This document shows, piece by piece, positions 53,857 to 62,448 of a stretch of DNA of 64,000 nt (its first letter is position 1; the number at the start of each line of letters is the position of its first letter). Position numbers and translations under genes: made by a program. The notes beneath the pieces were generated by a model. The model was not told the origin of the DNA. It did no database searches and saw only the letters and a program-made list of their open reading frames with translations. This DNA is from Halotalea alkalilenta DSM 17697. Lineage in GTDB: Bacteria > Pseudomonadota > Gammaproteobacteria > Pseudomonadales > Halomonadaceae. The stretch lies in the NCBI RefSeq assembly GCF_000621205.1, contig NZ_KK211228.1, positions 142,246 to 206,245 on the forward strand, read 5' to 3'.

Positions 53857-54546
53857 TCACTCGACTCGCTCGGGCAGCCGCCAGTCCACCGGAGCGATGC
53901 CATGATCGCGGAGGAAGGCGTTGGCACGCGAGAAGTGATGGTTGCCGAAGAAGCCGCGATGCGCGGAGAGCGGTGAAGGGTGCGGTGAGTGCAGCACCAG
54001 GTGGCGTTCACGGTCGACGAACGCCGCCTTCTTCTGTGCATAGCTGCCCCAGAGCAGGAACACCACGTGCGGACATTCACGATTGATCAGCTCGATCGCA
54101 CGGTCGGTGAACCGCTCCCAGCCCTGGTCGCGATGCGAGCCGGCGGCACCCTGCTCGACCGTCAATACGCTGTTGAGCAGCATCACGCCTTGGCGCGCCC
54201 AGCTCTCGAGAAAGCCGTGGTTGACCGGGGTGAAATCGACGTCGTCGGCGGCCAGCTCGCGGTAGATGTTGACAAGGGAAGGCGGGATCGCCACCTGCGG
54301 GCGCACCGAGAAGCATAGCCCGTGCGCCTGATCGGGCCCATGATAAGGGTCCTGGCCGAGGATCACCACCTTGACCTGGGACAGCGGGGTCAGCTCGAAG
54401 GCGCGGAACCAGTCCCTCGAATGAGGGTAGATGATTCGGCGCTGCTCCTTGCGATCCTTGAGGAAACGCCTGAGCGAGCGCATGTAGGGCGCCTCGAACT
54501 CAGCGCCGAGGGTCGCGTTCCAATCGTCGGGAAGCACAGCGGGCAT
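53857..54546 (-). CDS. ung: Uracil-DNA glycosylase Ung
   Basis: Removes uracil from DNA, 229 residues (E. coli 229). The catalytic water-activating motif is GQDPYHG (Asp66), followed by GLCFSV, LLLNSVLTVE-like LLNSVLTV, and HPSPLSAHRG with the catalytic His. I chose the ATG at 54546. A longer frame to 54606 has unrelated sequence. It lies next to the salvage genes upp, gpt and apt, all on the same strand. Confidence 0.97.
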   Translation of the reverse strand: MPAVLPDDWNATLGAEFEAPYMRSLRRFLKDRKEQRRIIYPHSRDWFRAFELTPLSQVKVVILGQDPYHGPDQAHGLCFSVRPQVAIPPSLVNIYRELAADDVDFTPVNHGFLESWARQGVMLLNSVLTVEQGAAGSHRDQGWERFTDRAIELINRECPHVVFLLWGSYAQKKAAFVDRERHLVLHSPHPSPLSAHRGFFGNHHFSRANAFLRDHGIAPVDWRLPERVE

Positions 54547-54614
54547 CGGCGATATCCTTGACTGCGGTGGGAAAGCCCAAGCGCGCCGCGCGGTTGGGCA
54601 GCGCACTGGAAGAT

Positions 54615-55109
54615 TCAGTCCTGATCGCGACGACGGCGGTCGGCCAGCGGCTCGACATAGGCGAAGCCGGTATCCCAGGGGAACTGGATCCAGGTGTCCT
54701 GTGCCACCTCGGAATGATACTGATCGACCAGCTCGCGCCCCTCGGGTTTGGCGTAGATGGTGAGGAAATGCGCCTTGGGCAGCATCTCGCGCACCGCCCG
54801 CGCGGTCTTGCCGGTATCGACCAGATCATCGACCAGCAACCAGCCATCGCCGTCATGGTCGATGCCCTTGAGCACGTCGATCCCCTCGCCCTGCTCCATC
54901 TTGTCGTAGCTCTTCACGCAGACGGTGTCGACCAGGCGAATATCGAGCTCGCGCGCGATCAGCCCGGCCGGGATCAGCCCACCGCGAGCCACCGCGACGA
55001 TGCCCACGAAGCGGCGACTGAGCAGGCTGTCGCAGAGTTCGCGCACGTCGCGGTGCAGGCGGTCCCAGGAGACGGTGAAGTAGTGCTGGTAGCGGTCGCT
55101 GCTACTCAT
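54615..55109 (-). CDS. gpt: Xanthine-guanine phosphoribosyltransferase Gpt
   Basis: A 164-residue purine salvage enzyme converting xanthine and guanine to XMP and GMP. IVAVARGGLIPAGLIARELD near residue 40 and the PRPP motif LLVDDLVDTGKT at residues 90-101 match Gpt. YHSEVAQDTWIQFPWD matches the substrate-specific end. It follows apt by 6 bases and probably shares a transcript. Confidence 0.94.
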   Translation of the reverse strand: MSSSDRYQHYFTVSWDRLHRDVRELCDSLLSRRFVGIVAVARGGLIPAGLIARELDIRLVDTVCVKSYDKMEQGEGIDVLKGIDHDGDGWLLVDDLVDTGKTARAVREMLPKAHFLTIYAKPEGRELVDQYHSEVAQDTWIQFPWDTGFAYVEPLADRRRRDQD

Positions 55110-55115
55110 CTCGAC

Positions 55116-55661
55116 TCACTCCGATTCGGTGAAGCTGCACACGGCGAACACGCTGTGGCCCGCCTCGCGGATGCGCTTGGATCCGCCGAGTTCGGGCAGA
55201 TCGATGATTCCAGCGGTCTCGACCACCAGTCCACCGCTGCGTTCGATCAGCTTGGCGGCGGCGAGCATGGTGCCGCCGGTGGCGATCAGGTCGTCGACGA
55301 TCAGAATGCGGTCCTTCGGACGGAAAGCGTCGGAGTGCAGTTCGACGGTCGACTCGCCATACTCCAGCTTATAGGTCTCGCTGATCGTCTTGAACGGCAG
55401 CTTGCCCTTCTTGCGCACCGGCACGAAGCTGCAGCCGAGCTCATAGGCGAGCGGCGCGCCGATGATGAAGCCGCGCGCGTCGATCGCTGCGATGGCATCG
55501 ATCTCGAGCTCCTGATAGCGGTGCACGAAGCTGTCGATCAGCTTGCGAAAGGCGGCGCTGTTCTGCAAAAGCGGAGTGATGTCGCGGAAATTGACGCCAG
55601 GCTCCGGCCAGTTGCGCACCGTGCGAATCACCGACTTGATGTAGTCGCCATAGACGCTCAT
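55116..55661 (-). CDS. apt: Adenine phosphoribosyltransferase Apt
   Basis: A 181-residue enzyme making AMP from adenine and PRPP (E. coli 183). Landmarks are [34 protein letters not shown] and the PRPP loop [13 protein letters not shown]. The ATG at 55661 gives the usual N-terminus ([10 protein letters not shown]). An extended frame to 55748 is ignored. It forms an operon with gpt, 6 bases downstream. Confidence 0.95.
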   Translation of the reverse strand: MSVYGDYIKSVIRTVRNWPEPGVNFRDITPLLQNSAAFRKLIDSFVHRYQELEIDAIAAIDARGFIIGAPLAYELGCSFVPVRKKGKLPFKTISETYKLEYGESTVELHSDAFRPKDRILIVDDLIATGGTMLAAAKLIERSGGLVVETAGIIDLPELGGSKRIREAGHSVFAVCSFTESE

Positions 55662-55816
55662 CGAGTTCTCCAACGGGGTCTCTCCTTCACGCGCGAGGCC
55701 TCGCGCGACTCGATCCATGCTTGGGATGATTGCCCAGGCCCGCCCCACGAACAGGCGAGATCGCCGTATCGAAGGGGCCAGGCGCAGGACGGATGAATAC
55801 TCAGAGGTGGCCTAGT

Positions 55817-56476
55817 CTAATCCAAATCCCGCCCAGGCTTAACCGCCGGTGGCGATGCGACGGTTTCGCCTGTGCGCGCGGCGAGCACGCGCTCCACGGT
55901 AGTGACGATGGCCTGGGTCTGCGGATCGATCTCGATGTTGACCCGCGCGCCGATAGAGCGCTCGCCAAGCGTGGTACGAGCCAGCGTCTCCGGGATCAGG
56001 TCGACGCAGAAGCGCTCCCCCTCCACCGCCGCGACGGTCAGGCTGGCGCCATCGACACCGATGTAGCCCTTGTCGAACACGAAGCGCAGCAATTCGCCAG
56101 GCAGCCGGAACCATAGCCTGCGATTGTTCGGTGCCTCGATGATCTCCTCGAGCGTCGCCTGGCAGATGATGTGCCCGGACATCGCGTGGCCGCCGATCTC
56201 ATCGCCGAAGCGCGCAGCGCGCTCGATGTTGACCCGGTCGCCGACCTCGAGGCCTGAAAGGTTGGTGACCCTCAGCGTTTCTGCCATCAGGTCGAAGCCT
56301 GCGCGCGTGCCGTCGACCTCGGTGACGGTCAGGCAGCAGCCGTTGTGGGCCACTGAAGCGCCGGTCTCGAGCCCGCGCTCGAGCCCCTGCGGCAGTGCGA
56401 CGGTGAGATGGTGAAGACCCGCACGGCGCTCGATCGCGACGACCTCGGCGACTCCCTGGATGATTCCGGTGAACAT
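55817..56476 (-). CDS. ribE: Riboflavin synthase alpha chain
   Basis: A 219-residue lumazine-dismutating enzyme made of two homologous barrels. MFTGIIQGVAEV opens the first, and GYIGVDGASLTVAAVEG opens the second; CCLTVTEVDG and NIERA motifs recur. It makes riboflavin from two molecules of 6,7-dimethyl-8-ribityllumazine. It stands alone, 155 bases from apt. I looked for an FMN riboswitch upstream and saw none, so it is probably not under FMN control here. Confidence 0.95.
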   Translation of the reverse strand: MFTGIIQGVAEVVAIERRAGLHHLTVALPQGLERGLETGASVAHNGCCLTVTEVDGTRAGFDLMAETLRVTNLSGLEVGDRVNIERAARFGDEIGGHAMSGHIICQATLEEIIEAPNNRRLWFRLPGELLRFVFDKGYIGVDGASLTVAAVEGERFCVDLIPETLARTTLGERSIGARVNIEIDPQTQAIVTTVERVLAARTGETVASPPAVKPGRDLD

Positions 56477-56575
56477 GACCGACTCCTGTTGATGGCTGAA
56501 TAGCGCATGGGCCGATTAGCGCGAAGGCGGTCATTTTGTCACGGTCACCGCCCGGCTGCCGAGCGGGCCGCGCGA

Positions 56576-56604
56576 TTGACGTCCACCGCCCCGGTGCCTA
56601 GAAT
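56576..56604 (+). promoter_or_regulatory. Sigma70 promoter of metNIQ
   Basis: TTGACG (56576-56581), a 17-base spacer and TAGAAT (56599-56604). Both boxes are near consensus with ideal spacing. The expected start near 56611 lies just before the SAM-II riboswitch. I found no MetJ box (AGACGTCT) around it. Confidence 0.8.
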
Positions 56605-56619
56605 TCCGCCCCATTCGAC

Positions 56620-56674
56620 AGGCGCTGATTTGATCCCTGCTTGCGGGCGCCAGAGCAAATACTGCTAAACGGGG
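56620..56674 (+). ncRNA. SAM-II riboswitch
   Basis: The core matches the SAM-II (SAM-alpha) pattern. Stem P1 is GGCGC (56621-56625) with GCGCC (56647-56651). The loop contains CTGATTTGATCCC and the conserved GCTTGC. After P1 comes CAAATACTGCTAAACGGGG, where GCTAAA is conserved and GGGG (56671-56674) pairs with CCC (56635-56637) as the H-type pseudoknot. Binding of S-adenosylmethionine stabilises the pseudoknot and turns expression off. It sits about 10 bases after the predicted start and upstream of metNIQ. A competing stem GGTGTCG/CGACACC (56673-56679 and 56693-56699) shares two pseudoknot bases. Confidence 0.85.
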
Positions 56675-56825
56675 TGTCGTATCCGATCGCTTCGACACCG
56701 CCTTGGTCTTCCAGCCGGTGGTCGTCCCGCCCGTTCCCGCCCGCAGTTTCGATTATCGCCGCCCCCCATCCTTCGACGCCTGGCGCTTTTGCGTCGCGAA
56801 GCCGTCGCCTCGACCCGACAGGCCA

Positions 56826-57869
56826 ATGATTACCCTAGAAAACATCGTCAAGACCTATGGCAGCGGCGAACGAGCGGTCACCGCCCTCGATGGCATCGAC
56901 CTGCACGTCGCCGCCGGTACCATCAGCGGGGTCATCGGCCTCTCAGGGGCCGGCAAGAGCACCCTGATCCGCTGCGTCAACCTGCTCGAACGCCCGACCT
57001 CGGGCCGGGTAGAAGTAGACGGCGTCGAGCTGACCAGTCTCGACACCGCGGGCCTGCGCGCGGCCCGCCACCAGATCGGCATGATCTTCCAGCACTTCAA
57101 TCTGCTCGACTCGCGTACCGTCTACGCCAACGTAGCGCTGCCGCTCGAACTGATGAAGATGGACAAGGCGCAAATCCGTGAACGGGTACTGCCACTGCTC
57201 GAGCTGACCGGCCTTGCGAGCATGGCCGAGCGCCATCCCGCGCAGCTCTCCGGCGGCCAGAAACAGCGCGTGGCGATTGCCCGTGCGCTGGCCAGCCGCC
57301 CCAAGGTGCTGCTCTGCGACGAAGCGACCTCAGCGCTCGACCCCCATACCACTACCTCCATTCTCGCCCTGCTCAAGGAGATCAACCAAAAGCTGGGGCT
57401 GACCATCCTACTGATCACCCACGAGATGGAAGTGGTCAAGACGATCTGCGACCAGGTGTCGCTGATCGAGGGCGGCAAGCTGGTCGAGACCGCCGAGGTG
57501 GGACGCTTCTTCACCGCACCGGCGAGCCGGGCGGCGCGCGCCTTCATCAACGACTACCTTGAGCTCGAGATACCGCCCGAGCTGCTCGCGCGCATGGGCG
57601 AAAGCAGCGACGGCCGGACCCACCCGGTGGTGCGTCTCACCTTCGGCACCGAATCGGTCGACCGGCCGTTGATCTCGCACCTTTCGCGTCGTTTCGATAT
57701 CGACATCAGCATCCTCCAGGCCCGGGTCGAGGCGATCCAGTCGCACACCCTGGGGCTGATGATCGCCGAGCTGATCGGCGATCCCGAGACCACCGCGGAG
57801 GTGATCGCGTACATGCAATCCATCGATCTGGACGTAGAGGTGATCGGACATGTTCCTGGGAATGAGTGA
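56826..57869 (+). CDS. metN: Methionine ABC importer ATPase MetN
   Basis: A 347-residue ATP-binding subunit for D- and L-methionine uptake. Walker A is GLSGAGKST at residues 38-46, the signature is LSGGQKQRVAIARAL, and Walker B is VLLCDEATSALDP. The C-terminal 90 or so residues form the NIL domain, which binds methionine and shuts transport at high internal levels. The ATG at 56826 is distant, about 150 bases, from the riboswitch pseudoknot and has only a weak ribosome site. A short upstream frame ends in TGA overlapping this ATG (ATGA), which hints at coupling. It overlaps metI by 20 bases. Confidence 0.95.
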   Translation: MITLENIVKTYGSGERAVTALDGIDLHVAAGTISGVIGLSGAGKSTLIRCVNLLERPTSGRVEVDGVELTSLDTAGLRAARHQIGMIFQHFNLLDSRTVYANVALPLELMKMDKAQIRERVLPLLELTGLASMAERHPAQLSGGQKQRVAIARALASRPKVLLCDEATSALDPHTTTSILALLKEINQKLGLTILLITHEMEVVKTICDQVSLIEGGKLVETAEVGRFFTAPASRAARAFINDYLELEIPPELLARMGESSDGRTHPVVRLTFGTESVDRPLISHLSRRFDIDISILQARVEAIQSHTLGLMIAELIGDPETTAEVIAYMQSIDLDVEVIGHVPGNE

Positions 57870-58515
57870 AGCGATGCTCGAGCGCCTCTGGCAGGCGACC
57901 CTCGACACCCTGGTGATGGTCGCGGTGAGCGGGGTCATCTCGATTCTGCTCGGGCTGCTGCTCGGGGTGGCGCTCTACGTCACCCGCCCTGGCCGGTTCC
58001 TGGCCCGCCCGCTGCTGCACGGGCTGCTCGGCATCATCGTCAACGTCGGCCGCTCGATCCCGTTCATCATCCTGATGGTCGCGATAGTCCCCTTCACTCG
58101 CCTGCTGGTCGGCAGCTCGATCGGGATCAACGCCGCCATCGTACCGCTCACCGTGGCGGCGATCCCGTTCGTCGCCCGGCTGGTCGAAGGATCGCTCAAC
58201 GAAGTGTCGCCCGGGCTGATCGAAGCCGCCCAGTCGATGGGCGCCACCGCGCCGCAGATCATTCTCAAGGTGCTGCTGCCGGAGGCGCGCGGCGGGCTGA
58301 TCACCGCAGCGACCATCACCCTGATCACCCTGATCGGCTACTCGGCGATGGCCGGCGCGGTGGGTGCCGGCGGCCTTGGCGCGATAGGCATCAACTACGG
58401 CTACAACCGCTACGACAGCGCGGTGATGATCAGCACCGTCACCATCATGGTCGTGCTGGTGCAGCTGATCCAGATGATCGGCGACTACCTGGTTCGCAAG
58501 GCGCAGCACAAATGA
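57850..58515 (+). CDS. metI: Methionine ABC importer permease MetI
   Basis: A 221-residue permease with about five membrane segments. LWQATLDTLVMVAVSG at the N-terminus, RSIPFIILMVAIVPFTRL, the EAA loop EAAQSMGATAPQII and GGLGAIGINYGY are characteristic of MetI. The first ATG at 57850 overlaps metN by 20 bases. An ATG at 57865 is also possible. Between it and metQ lie 139 bases with a hairpin at 58547-58563. Confidence 0.95.
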   Translation: MFLGMSEAMLERLWQATLDTLVMVAVSGVISILLGLLLGVALYVTRPGRFLARPLLHGLLGIIVNVGRSIPFIILMVAIVPFTRLLVGSSIGINAAIVPLTVAAIPFVARLVEGSLNEVSPGLIEAAQSMGATAPQIILKVLLPEARGGLITAATITLITLIGYSAMAGAVGAGGLGAIGINYGYNRYDSAVMISTVTIMVVLVQLIQMIGDYLVRKAQHK

Positions 58516-58546
58516 GCCGCGACGCACCCCCATAACCATAATCGGC

Positions 58547-58563
58547 ACCGGCCACAGGCCGGT
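58547..58563 (+). repeat. Inverted repeat between metI and metQ
   Basis: ACCGGCC, loop ACA, GGCCGGT. It lies between metI and metQ with no T-run, and may stabilise the metQ transcript, which is usually needed in excess, or reduce read-through. Confidence 0.5.
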
Positions 58564-58654
58564 CGCATCCCACTTGCGCCCGGGCTCATAGCCTCGGGGC
58601 GCCGATGACGACACGGGCCATGCGCCCCGACCAGAACCAAGAAGGATGTCCACC

Positions 58655-59479
58655 ATGTTCGACCGACTCAAAGGTCTTTCTCCACACCTCGCCCTCGGTG
58701 CCGGGGCGCTGGCGCTCTCCTCGCTGCTCGCCGGCTGCGGCGGCGGTGCAGGCGATGACGACAGCGTGCGCGTCGGCGTGATCGCAGGCCCCGAAAGCGA
58801 GCTGATGGAAGTCGCCCAGCGCATCGCCAAGGAGCGTTTCGATCTCGACGTCCAGATCGTCGAGTTCACCGACTACGTCTCGCCCAACGCAGCACTCGCC
58901 GACGGCAGCATCGACGCCAACGCCTACCAGCACGCGCCCTACCTCCAGGCGATGAACCAGGACCGTGGCTACGATCTGGTCTCGGCCGGCAACACCTTCC
59001 TCTATCCGATCGGCGCCTACTCCAGACGCCATGACTCGATCGAGGCGCTGCCTGAAGGCGCCACCATCGCGCTGCCCAACGATCCGTCGAACCAGGCCCG
59101 CGCGCTGCTGATGCTCGATCAGGCCGGGCTGATCTCGCTGGTCGATGACCAGAATCCTGAAGCGACCCTCGACGACATCAGCGACAATCCCCACGGCCTG
59201 CAGTTCCGTGAAGTCGATGCCGCCCAGCTGCCGCGTTCGCTCGATGACGTCGACCTCGCCTTCATCAACAACACCTTCGCCCAGCCCGCAGGGCTCACCC
59301 CCGAGGATGCACTGCTGCGCGAAGGCACCGACTCGCCCTACGTCAACCTGATCGTGGTGCGCAACGGCGACCAGGAGCTGCCCAAGATTCGCCATCTGGT
59401 CGAAGCGTTCCAGACCGAAGAAGTGGCCAACCGCGCCGAGGCGCTGTTCCAGTGCGGCGCCATTCCTGGCTGGCAGTAA
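58655..59479 (+). CDS. metQ: Methionine-binding lipoprotein MetQ
   Basis: A 274-residue NlpA/MetQ-family binding protein. A lipoprotein signal peptide ends in LLAGC (Cys28 is lipidated). EFTDYVSPNAAL, YQHAPYLQAMNQ, IALPNDPSNQARALLML and FINNTFAQPAGL are typical of MetQ. The ATG at 58655 has AGGA 8 bases before it, so I prefer it to the ATG at 58646. It delivers methionine to MetI and MetN. Confidence 0.95.
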   Translation: MFDRLKGLSPHLALGAGALALSSLLAGCGGGAGDDDSVRVGVIAGPESELMEVAQRIAKERFDLDVQIVEFTDYVSPNAALADGSIDANAYQHAPYLQAMNQDRGYDLVSAGNTFLYPIGAYSRRHDSIEALPEGATIALPNDPSNQARALLMLDQAGLISLVDDQNPEATLDDISDNPHGLQFREVDAAQLPRSLDDVDLAFINNTFAQPAGLTPEDALLREGTDSPYVNLIVVRNGDQELPKIRHLVEAFQTEEVANRAEALFQCGAIPGWQ

Positions 59480-59488
59480 CCCTCTGAA

Positions 59489-59510
59489 GGCGCCGGCGAT
59501 GGCCGGCGCC
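59489..59510 (+). terminator. Hairpin after metQ
   Basis: GGCGCCGGC, loop GATG, GCCGGCGCC, 10 bases after the stop. It is a strong GC stem without a T-run. It may only attenuate, since msrC follows closely. Confidence 0.5.
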
Positions 59511-59533
59511 CTCCTCATCCCCAGGAGCCCGCG

Positions 59534-59986
59534 ATGGACTATTCCCTGCTTGGCCGCCAGCTCGAGGCACTGCTCGACAGCCGCGACTGGCTGACCAATT
59601 CGGCCCAGACCGCCGCTTTCATCCAACATTCGCTCGACCGGCTCAATTGGGTCGGCTTCTACCTGCAGAGCTCGCCCGGCTGGCTCACCCTCGGCCCATT
59701 CCAGGGCAAGCCCGCCTGCAACCCGATCGCCTTCGAGCACGGCGTATGCGGCGCCGCGGCCCGCTCGCGTCTGACCCAGCGGGTGGACGACGTGCATGCC
59801 TTTCCAGGCCACATCGCCTGCGACGCCGCCTCTCGCTCGGAGCTGGTGGTACCGATCGTGGTCGACGACAGGCTCTGGGGCGTACTGGATATCGACAGCC
59901 CCAACGAGGCACGCTTCAGTGCCGAGGACCAGGCCGGGATCGAGCGGCTGTGCGAGATATTCAAGGCGGCCAGCGACTTCGACTGA
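59534..59986 (+). CDS. msrC: Free methionine-R-sulfoxide reductase (GAF domain)
   Basis: A 150-residue GAF-domain enzyme that reduces free methionine-R-sulfoxide. The three family cysteines are all present: Cys62 (PACN), Cys72 (GVCG) and Cys96 (IACDAAS). The blocks around them, DDVHAFPGHIACDAASRSE and GVLDIDSP, match E. coli MsrC (formerly YebR). It comes 54 bases after metQ. Methionine uptake, repair and SAM sensing thus lie together. Whether it shares the metNIQ transcript depends on how well the hairpin terminates. Confidence 0.93.
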   Translation: MDYSLLGRQLEALLDSRDWLTNSAQTAAFIQHSLDRLNWVGFYLQSSPGWLTLGPFQGKPACNPIAFEHGVCGAAARSRLTQRVDDVHAFPGHIACDAASRSELVVPIVVDDRLWGVLDIDSPNEARFSAEDQAGIERLCEIFKAASDFD

Positions 59987-60128
59987 ACCGATCGGGCCCG
60001 GCGCTTGAGCGAGACAAATAACCACACTATCTACCGGGACAAAAACGTCTAACATGGACGTCGTGACCAGGCCGCCGGGCCATGCCGCTTGAAAGCGAGC
60101 GGGCAGGCAACCGACAGGAGCCGCCGCC

Positions 60129-60773
60129 ATGCAGACATCCCAGGTTCGCATCACCGTCAACGGCTGCGTGATCGACACCGAGCCCACCCGCTCGATCCTC
60201 GAGGCGATGATCGATGCCGGAGAGACATTGATCGACGGGGTCGGCTGCATGGGGCAAGGCGTCTGCGGCTCATGCCGGGTGCTCGTCCGCCGCCAGGGCG
60301 AGTCCGAGGTGCTCTCCGCACTGGCCTGCGAGACTCGTGCATGCGAGGGACTGCAGGTCGCCTTCCTCGACCACCTGCCGATGCACCGTCACCATGTCTA
60401 CGCCATGGACGACTGGAACGGCGACAGCTGGCGGATCCTCGAACGAATCAACGCCACCTTCCCCGAGGCCCAGCACTGCCGCCACTGCGGCGGATGCGAT
60501 AGCGCCTGCCCCAAGCATCTGCAAGTGCACAAAGGCGTCATGCTCGCCGCGGCCGGTGATCTTTCCGCCGCCGAGTGCTTCGACGAGTGCATCATGTGCG
60601 ATCTCTGCACCATCGCCTGCCCCGAACTGATCTCGCCCAACCACCTCGGCCTCTACGTTCGCCGCCTCAGCACTGCGATCGGCTTCCGTCCGGCCGATTT
60701 GGTCCTGCGCCTGCACCAGATCGAACGAGGCGAGATGGTCATCGACCAGGACGTGGCGTCGACCCAACCCTAG
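60129..60773 (+). CDS. Soluble iron-sulfur protein: [2Fe-2S] domain plus two [4Fe-4S] sites (FrdB-like)
   Basis: A 214-residue protein in the layout of fumarate reductase and succinate dehydrogenase iron-sulfur subunits. A ferredoxin-like N-terminus has Cys40, Cys46, Cys49 and Cys67 (GCMGQGVCGSC). A C-terminal part has two CxxCxxCxxxCP motifs (Cys117-Cys127 and Cys154-Cys164). In ordinary FrdB and SdhB one of the latter is a three-iron site. Here both look like classic four-iron sites. No membrane anchor is encoded beside it. It is 19 bases before the flavoprotein gene and should carry electrons between that protein and the NuoF-like subunit. Confidence 0.82.
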   Translation: MQTSQVRITVNGCVIDTEPTRSILEAMIDAGETLIDGVGCMGQGVCGSCRVLVRRQGESEVLSALACETRACEGLQVAFLDHLPMHRHHVYAMDDWNGDSWRILERINATFPEAQHCRHCGGCDSACPKHLQVHKGVMLAAAGDLSAAECFDECIMCDLCTIACPELISPNHLGLYVRRLSTAIGFRPADLVLRLHQIERGEMVIDQDVASTQP

Positions 60774-60792
60774 GCACAGGGAGGAGCCGCGG

Positions 60793-62448
60793 ATGACCGG
60801 CATCGACCATCGTCTGGCGCTCGAGCGGCTGCTCGCCAGCGACCATGCAGCACCCAATCCGATCGATGACATCGAGGCGCTATTGAAGGCCCATCACCCG
60901 GACTATCGCGAGGGCTCTCTCGTCAGCCTGGCGGTAGGCGCCAACCGCGGCAGCGAATGCCCCACCGCCCTGGCGGCCAGCTTGCAGAGCAATGCCCGGA
61001 TCGAGGATGCCGACCTCGCCGGCGCCCCGGTGGTCGACACCGAGGTGCTGATCATCGGCGGCGGCGGTGCCGGCTGCGCCGCCGCGCTCACTGCCGCCGA
61101 GGCCGGCGGGCGGGTGATTCTCGCCACCAAGCTGCGTATCGGCGACAGCAATACGGTGATGGCCGAGGGCGGTATCCAAGCGGCGGTCGGCGAGGACGAT
61201 TCGATCCAGCGCCATTTCGAGGACACCCTGCGCGCAGGCCACGGCTGCGCCGATCGCCGCCTGGTGGCATGCCTGGCATCCTCGGCGCCGGACAGCATCC
61301 GCTGGCTGATCGACCGCGGCATGCGCTTCGATCTTGCCGAGGGCGGCGCGATCGGCGGCAAGCTGCTGCGCAAGAAGCCCGGCGGAGCGACACGGGCGCG
61401 AATCCTCTCGTTCAAGGACTACACCGGGCTCGAGATGATGCGGGTGCTGCGGGAAGCCGTCGAGCTCGATGAGCGGATCAGGCTGTGGAATCGCTGCCCG
61501 CTGGTCGAACTGCTCTCCGACGAGGCGGGCCACTGCGTCGGCGCGGTGCTCTACGACCTCGCTCTCCACCGCTTCGTGCTGGTTCGGGCCAGTTGCGTGA
61601 TTCTCGCCACCGGCGGCGTCGGGCGACTGCATCTCAACGACTTTCCCACTTCCAATCATTACGGCGCCACCGCCGATGGACTGGTGCTGGCCTATCGTAT
61701 CGGTGCTGCGCTGCGCGAACTCGATTCGTTCCAGTACCACCCCACTGGCATCGCTTGGCCCTCTTTTCGCCTCGGCGGGTTGATCTCCGAAGCCGCGCGC
61801 TCCGCCGGCGCCCATTTGCTCAACGGTCTCGGAGAGCGCTTCGTCGACGAGCTCGCTGCGCGCGACGTGGTCTCGGCGGCGATTCTTCGCGAGTGCGCCG
61901 AGGGGCGCGGCATCGAGCGCGAAGGCATGGTCGGGGTATTTCTCGATATTCCCGAGCTAGAACGACGCCAGCCCGGCACTCTCGCGCAGCGGCTGATCAG
62001 CCTCGGCCACCTCGCCAGGCAGTGCGGCATCGATCCCAGCCGCGAGCCGATGATGGTACGCCCCACTTTGCACTACCAGAACGGCGGCGTGGTGATCGAC
62101 GAGAACGGCACGACCTCTGTGCCAGGACTCTACTGCACCGGCGAACTCAGCGGCGGCATCCACGGCCGCAATCGGATGATGGGAAACGCGCTGCAGGAGA
62201 TCATCACCTTCGGTCGCCGCGCGGGCCTGCACGCCGCGCGAAGCGCGAGCAGGCATCCCGCCCCCAAGGTCGGGCTGTTCCACCTCCAAGGCTGGCGGCG
62301 CCAACTGGTGGCGGCGGGAATGCCGCTCGATCGCTTCGGCCCCGACCTGTTCCCCCGCTACGCCAACTTCGATTTCGGCGATGAACTGGCACTGCGTGGC
62401 GGTAAGCGAACGACGTATGCGCCCAAGCGTGCAAGGAGGGTCGAATGA
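60793..62448 (+). CDS. FrdA/SdhA-like flavoprotein
   Basis: A 551-residue FAD protein of the fumarate reductase/succinate dehydrogenase family. FAD-binding is VLIIGGGGAGCAAALTAAEA near residue 86, with NTVMAEGGIQAA after it. The substrate-site motif QYHPTGI (His316) and GERFVDELAARDVVS fit the family, and HGRNRMMGNALQEI is the second FAD region. The first 80 residues are an extra N-terminal domain. Aspartate oxidase is a possible alternative, but the iron-sulfur partner argues for a multi-subunit enzyme. The end overlaps the next gene by 4 bases (ATGA). Confidence 0.82.
   Translation: MTGIDHRLALERLLASDHAAPNPIDDIEALLKAHHPDYREGSLVSLAVGANRGSECPTALAASLQSNARIEDADLAGAPVVDTEVLIIGGGGAGCAAALTAAEAGGRVILATKLRIGDSNTVMAEGGIQAAVGEDDSIQRHFEDTLRAGHGCADRRLVACLASSAPDSIRWLIDRGMRFDLAEGGAIGGKLLRKKPGGATRARILSFKDYTGLEMMRVLREAVELDERIRLWNRCPLVELLSDEAGHCVGAVLYDLALHRFVLVRASCVILATGGVGRLHLNDFPTSNHYGATADGLVLAYRIGAALRELDSFQYHPTGIAWPSFRLGGLISEAARSAGAHLLNGLGERFVDELAARDVVSAAILRECAEGRGIEREGMVGVFLDIPELERRQPGTLAQRLISLGHLARQCGIDPSREPMMVRPTLHYQNGGVVIDENGTTSVPGLYCTGELSGGIHGRNRMMGNALQEIITFGRRAGLHAARSASRHPAPKVGLFHLQGWRRQLVAAGMPLDRFGPDLFPRYANFDFGDELALRGGKRTTYAPKRARRVE

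Noticed and set aside
56477-56575. FMN riboswitch upstream of ribE
   Set aside because: The conserved AGGG and GGCGG-type elements of the aptamer are not present on the minus strand.
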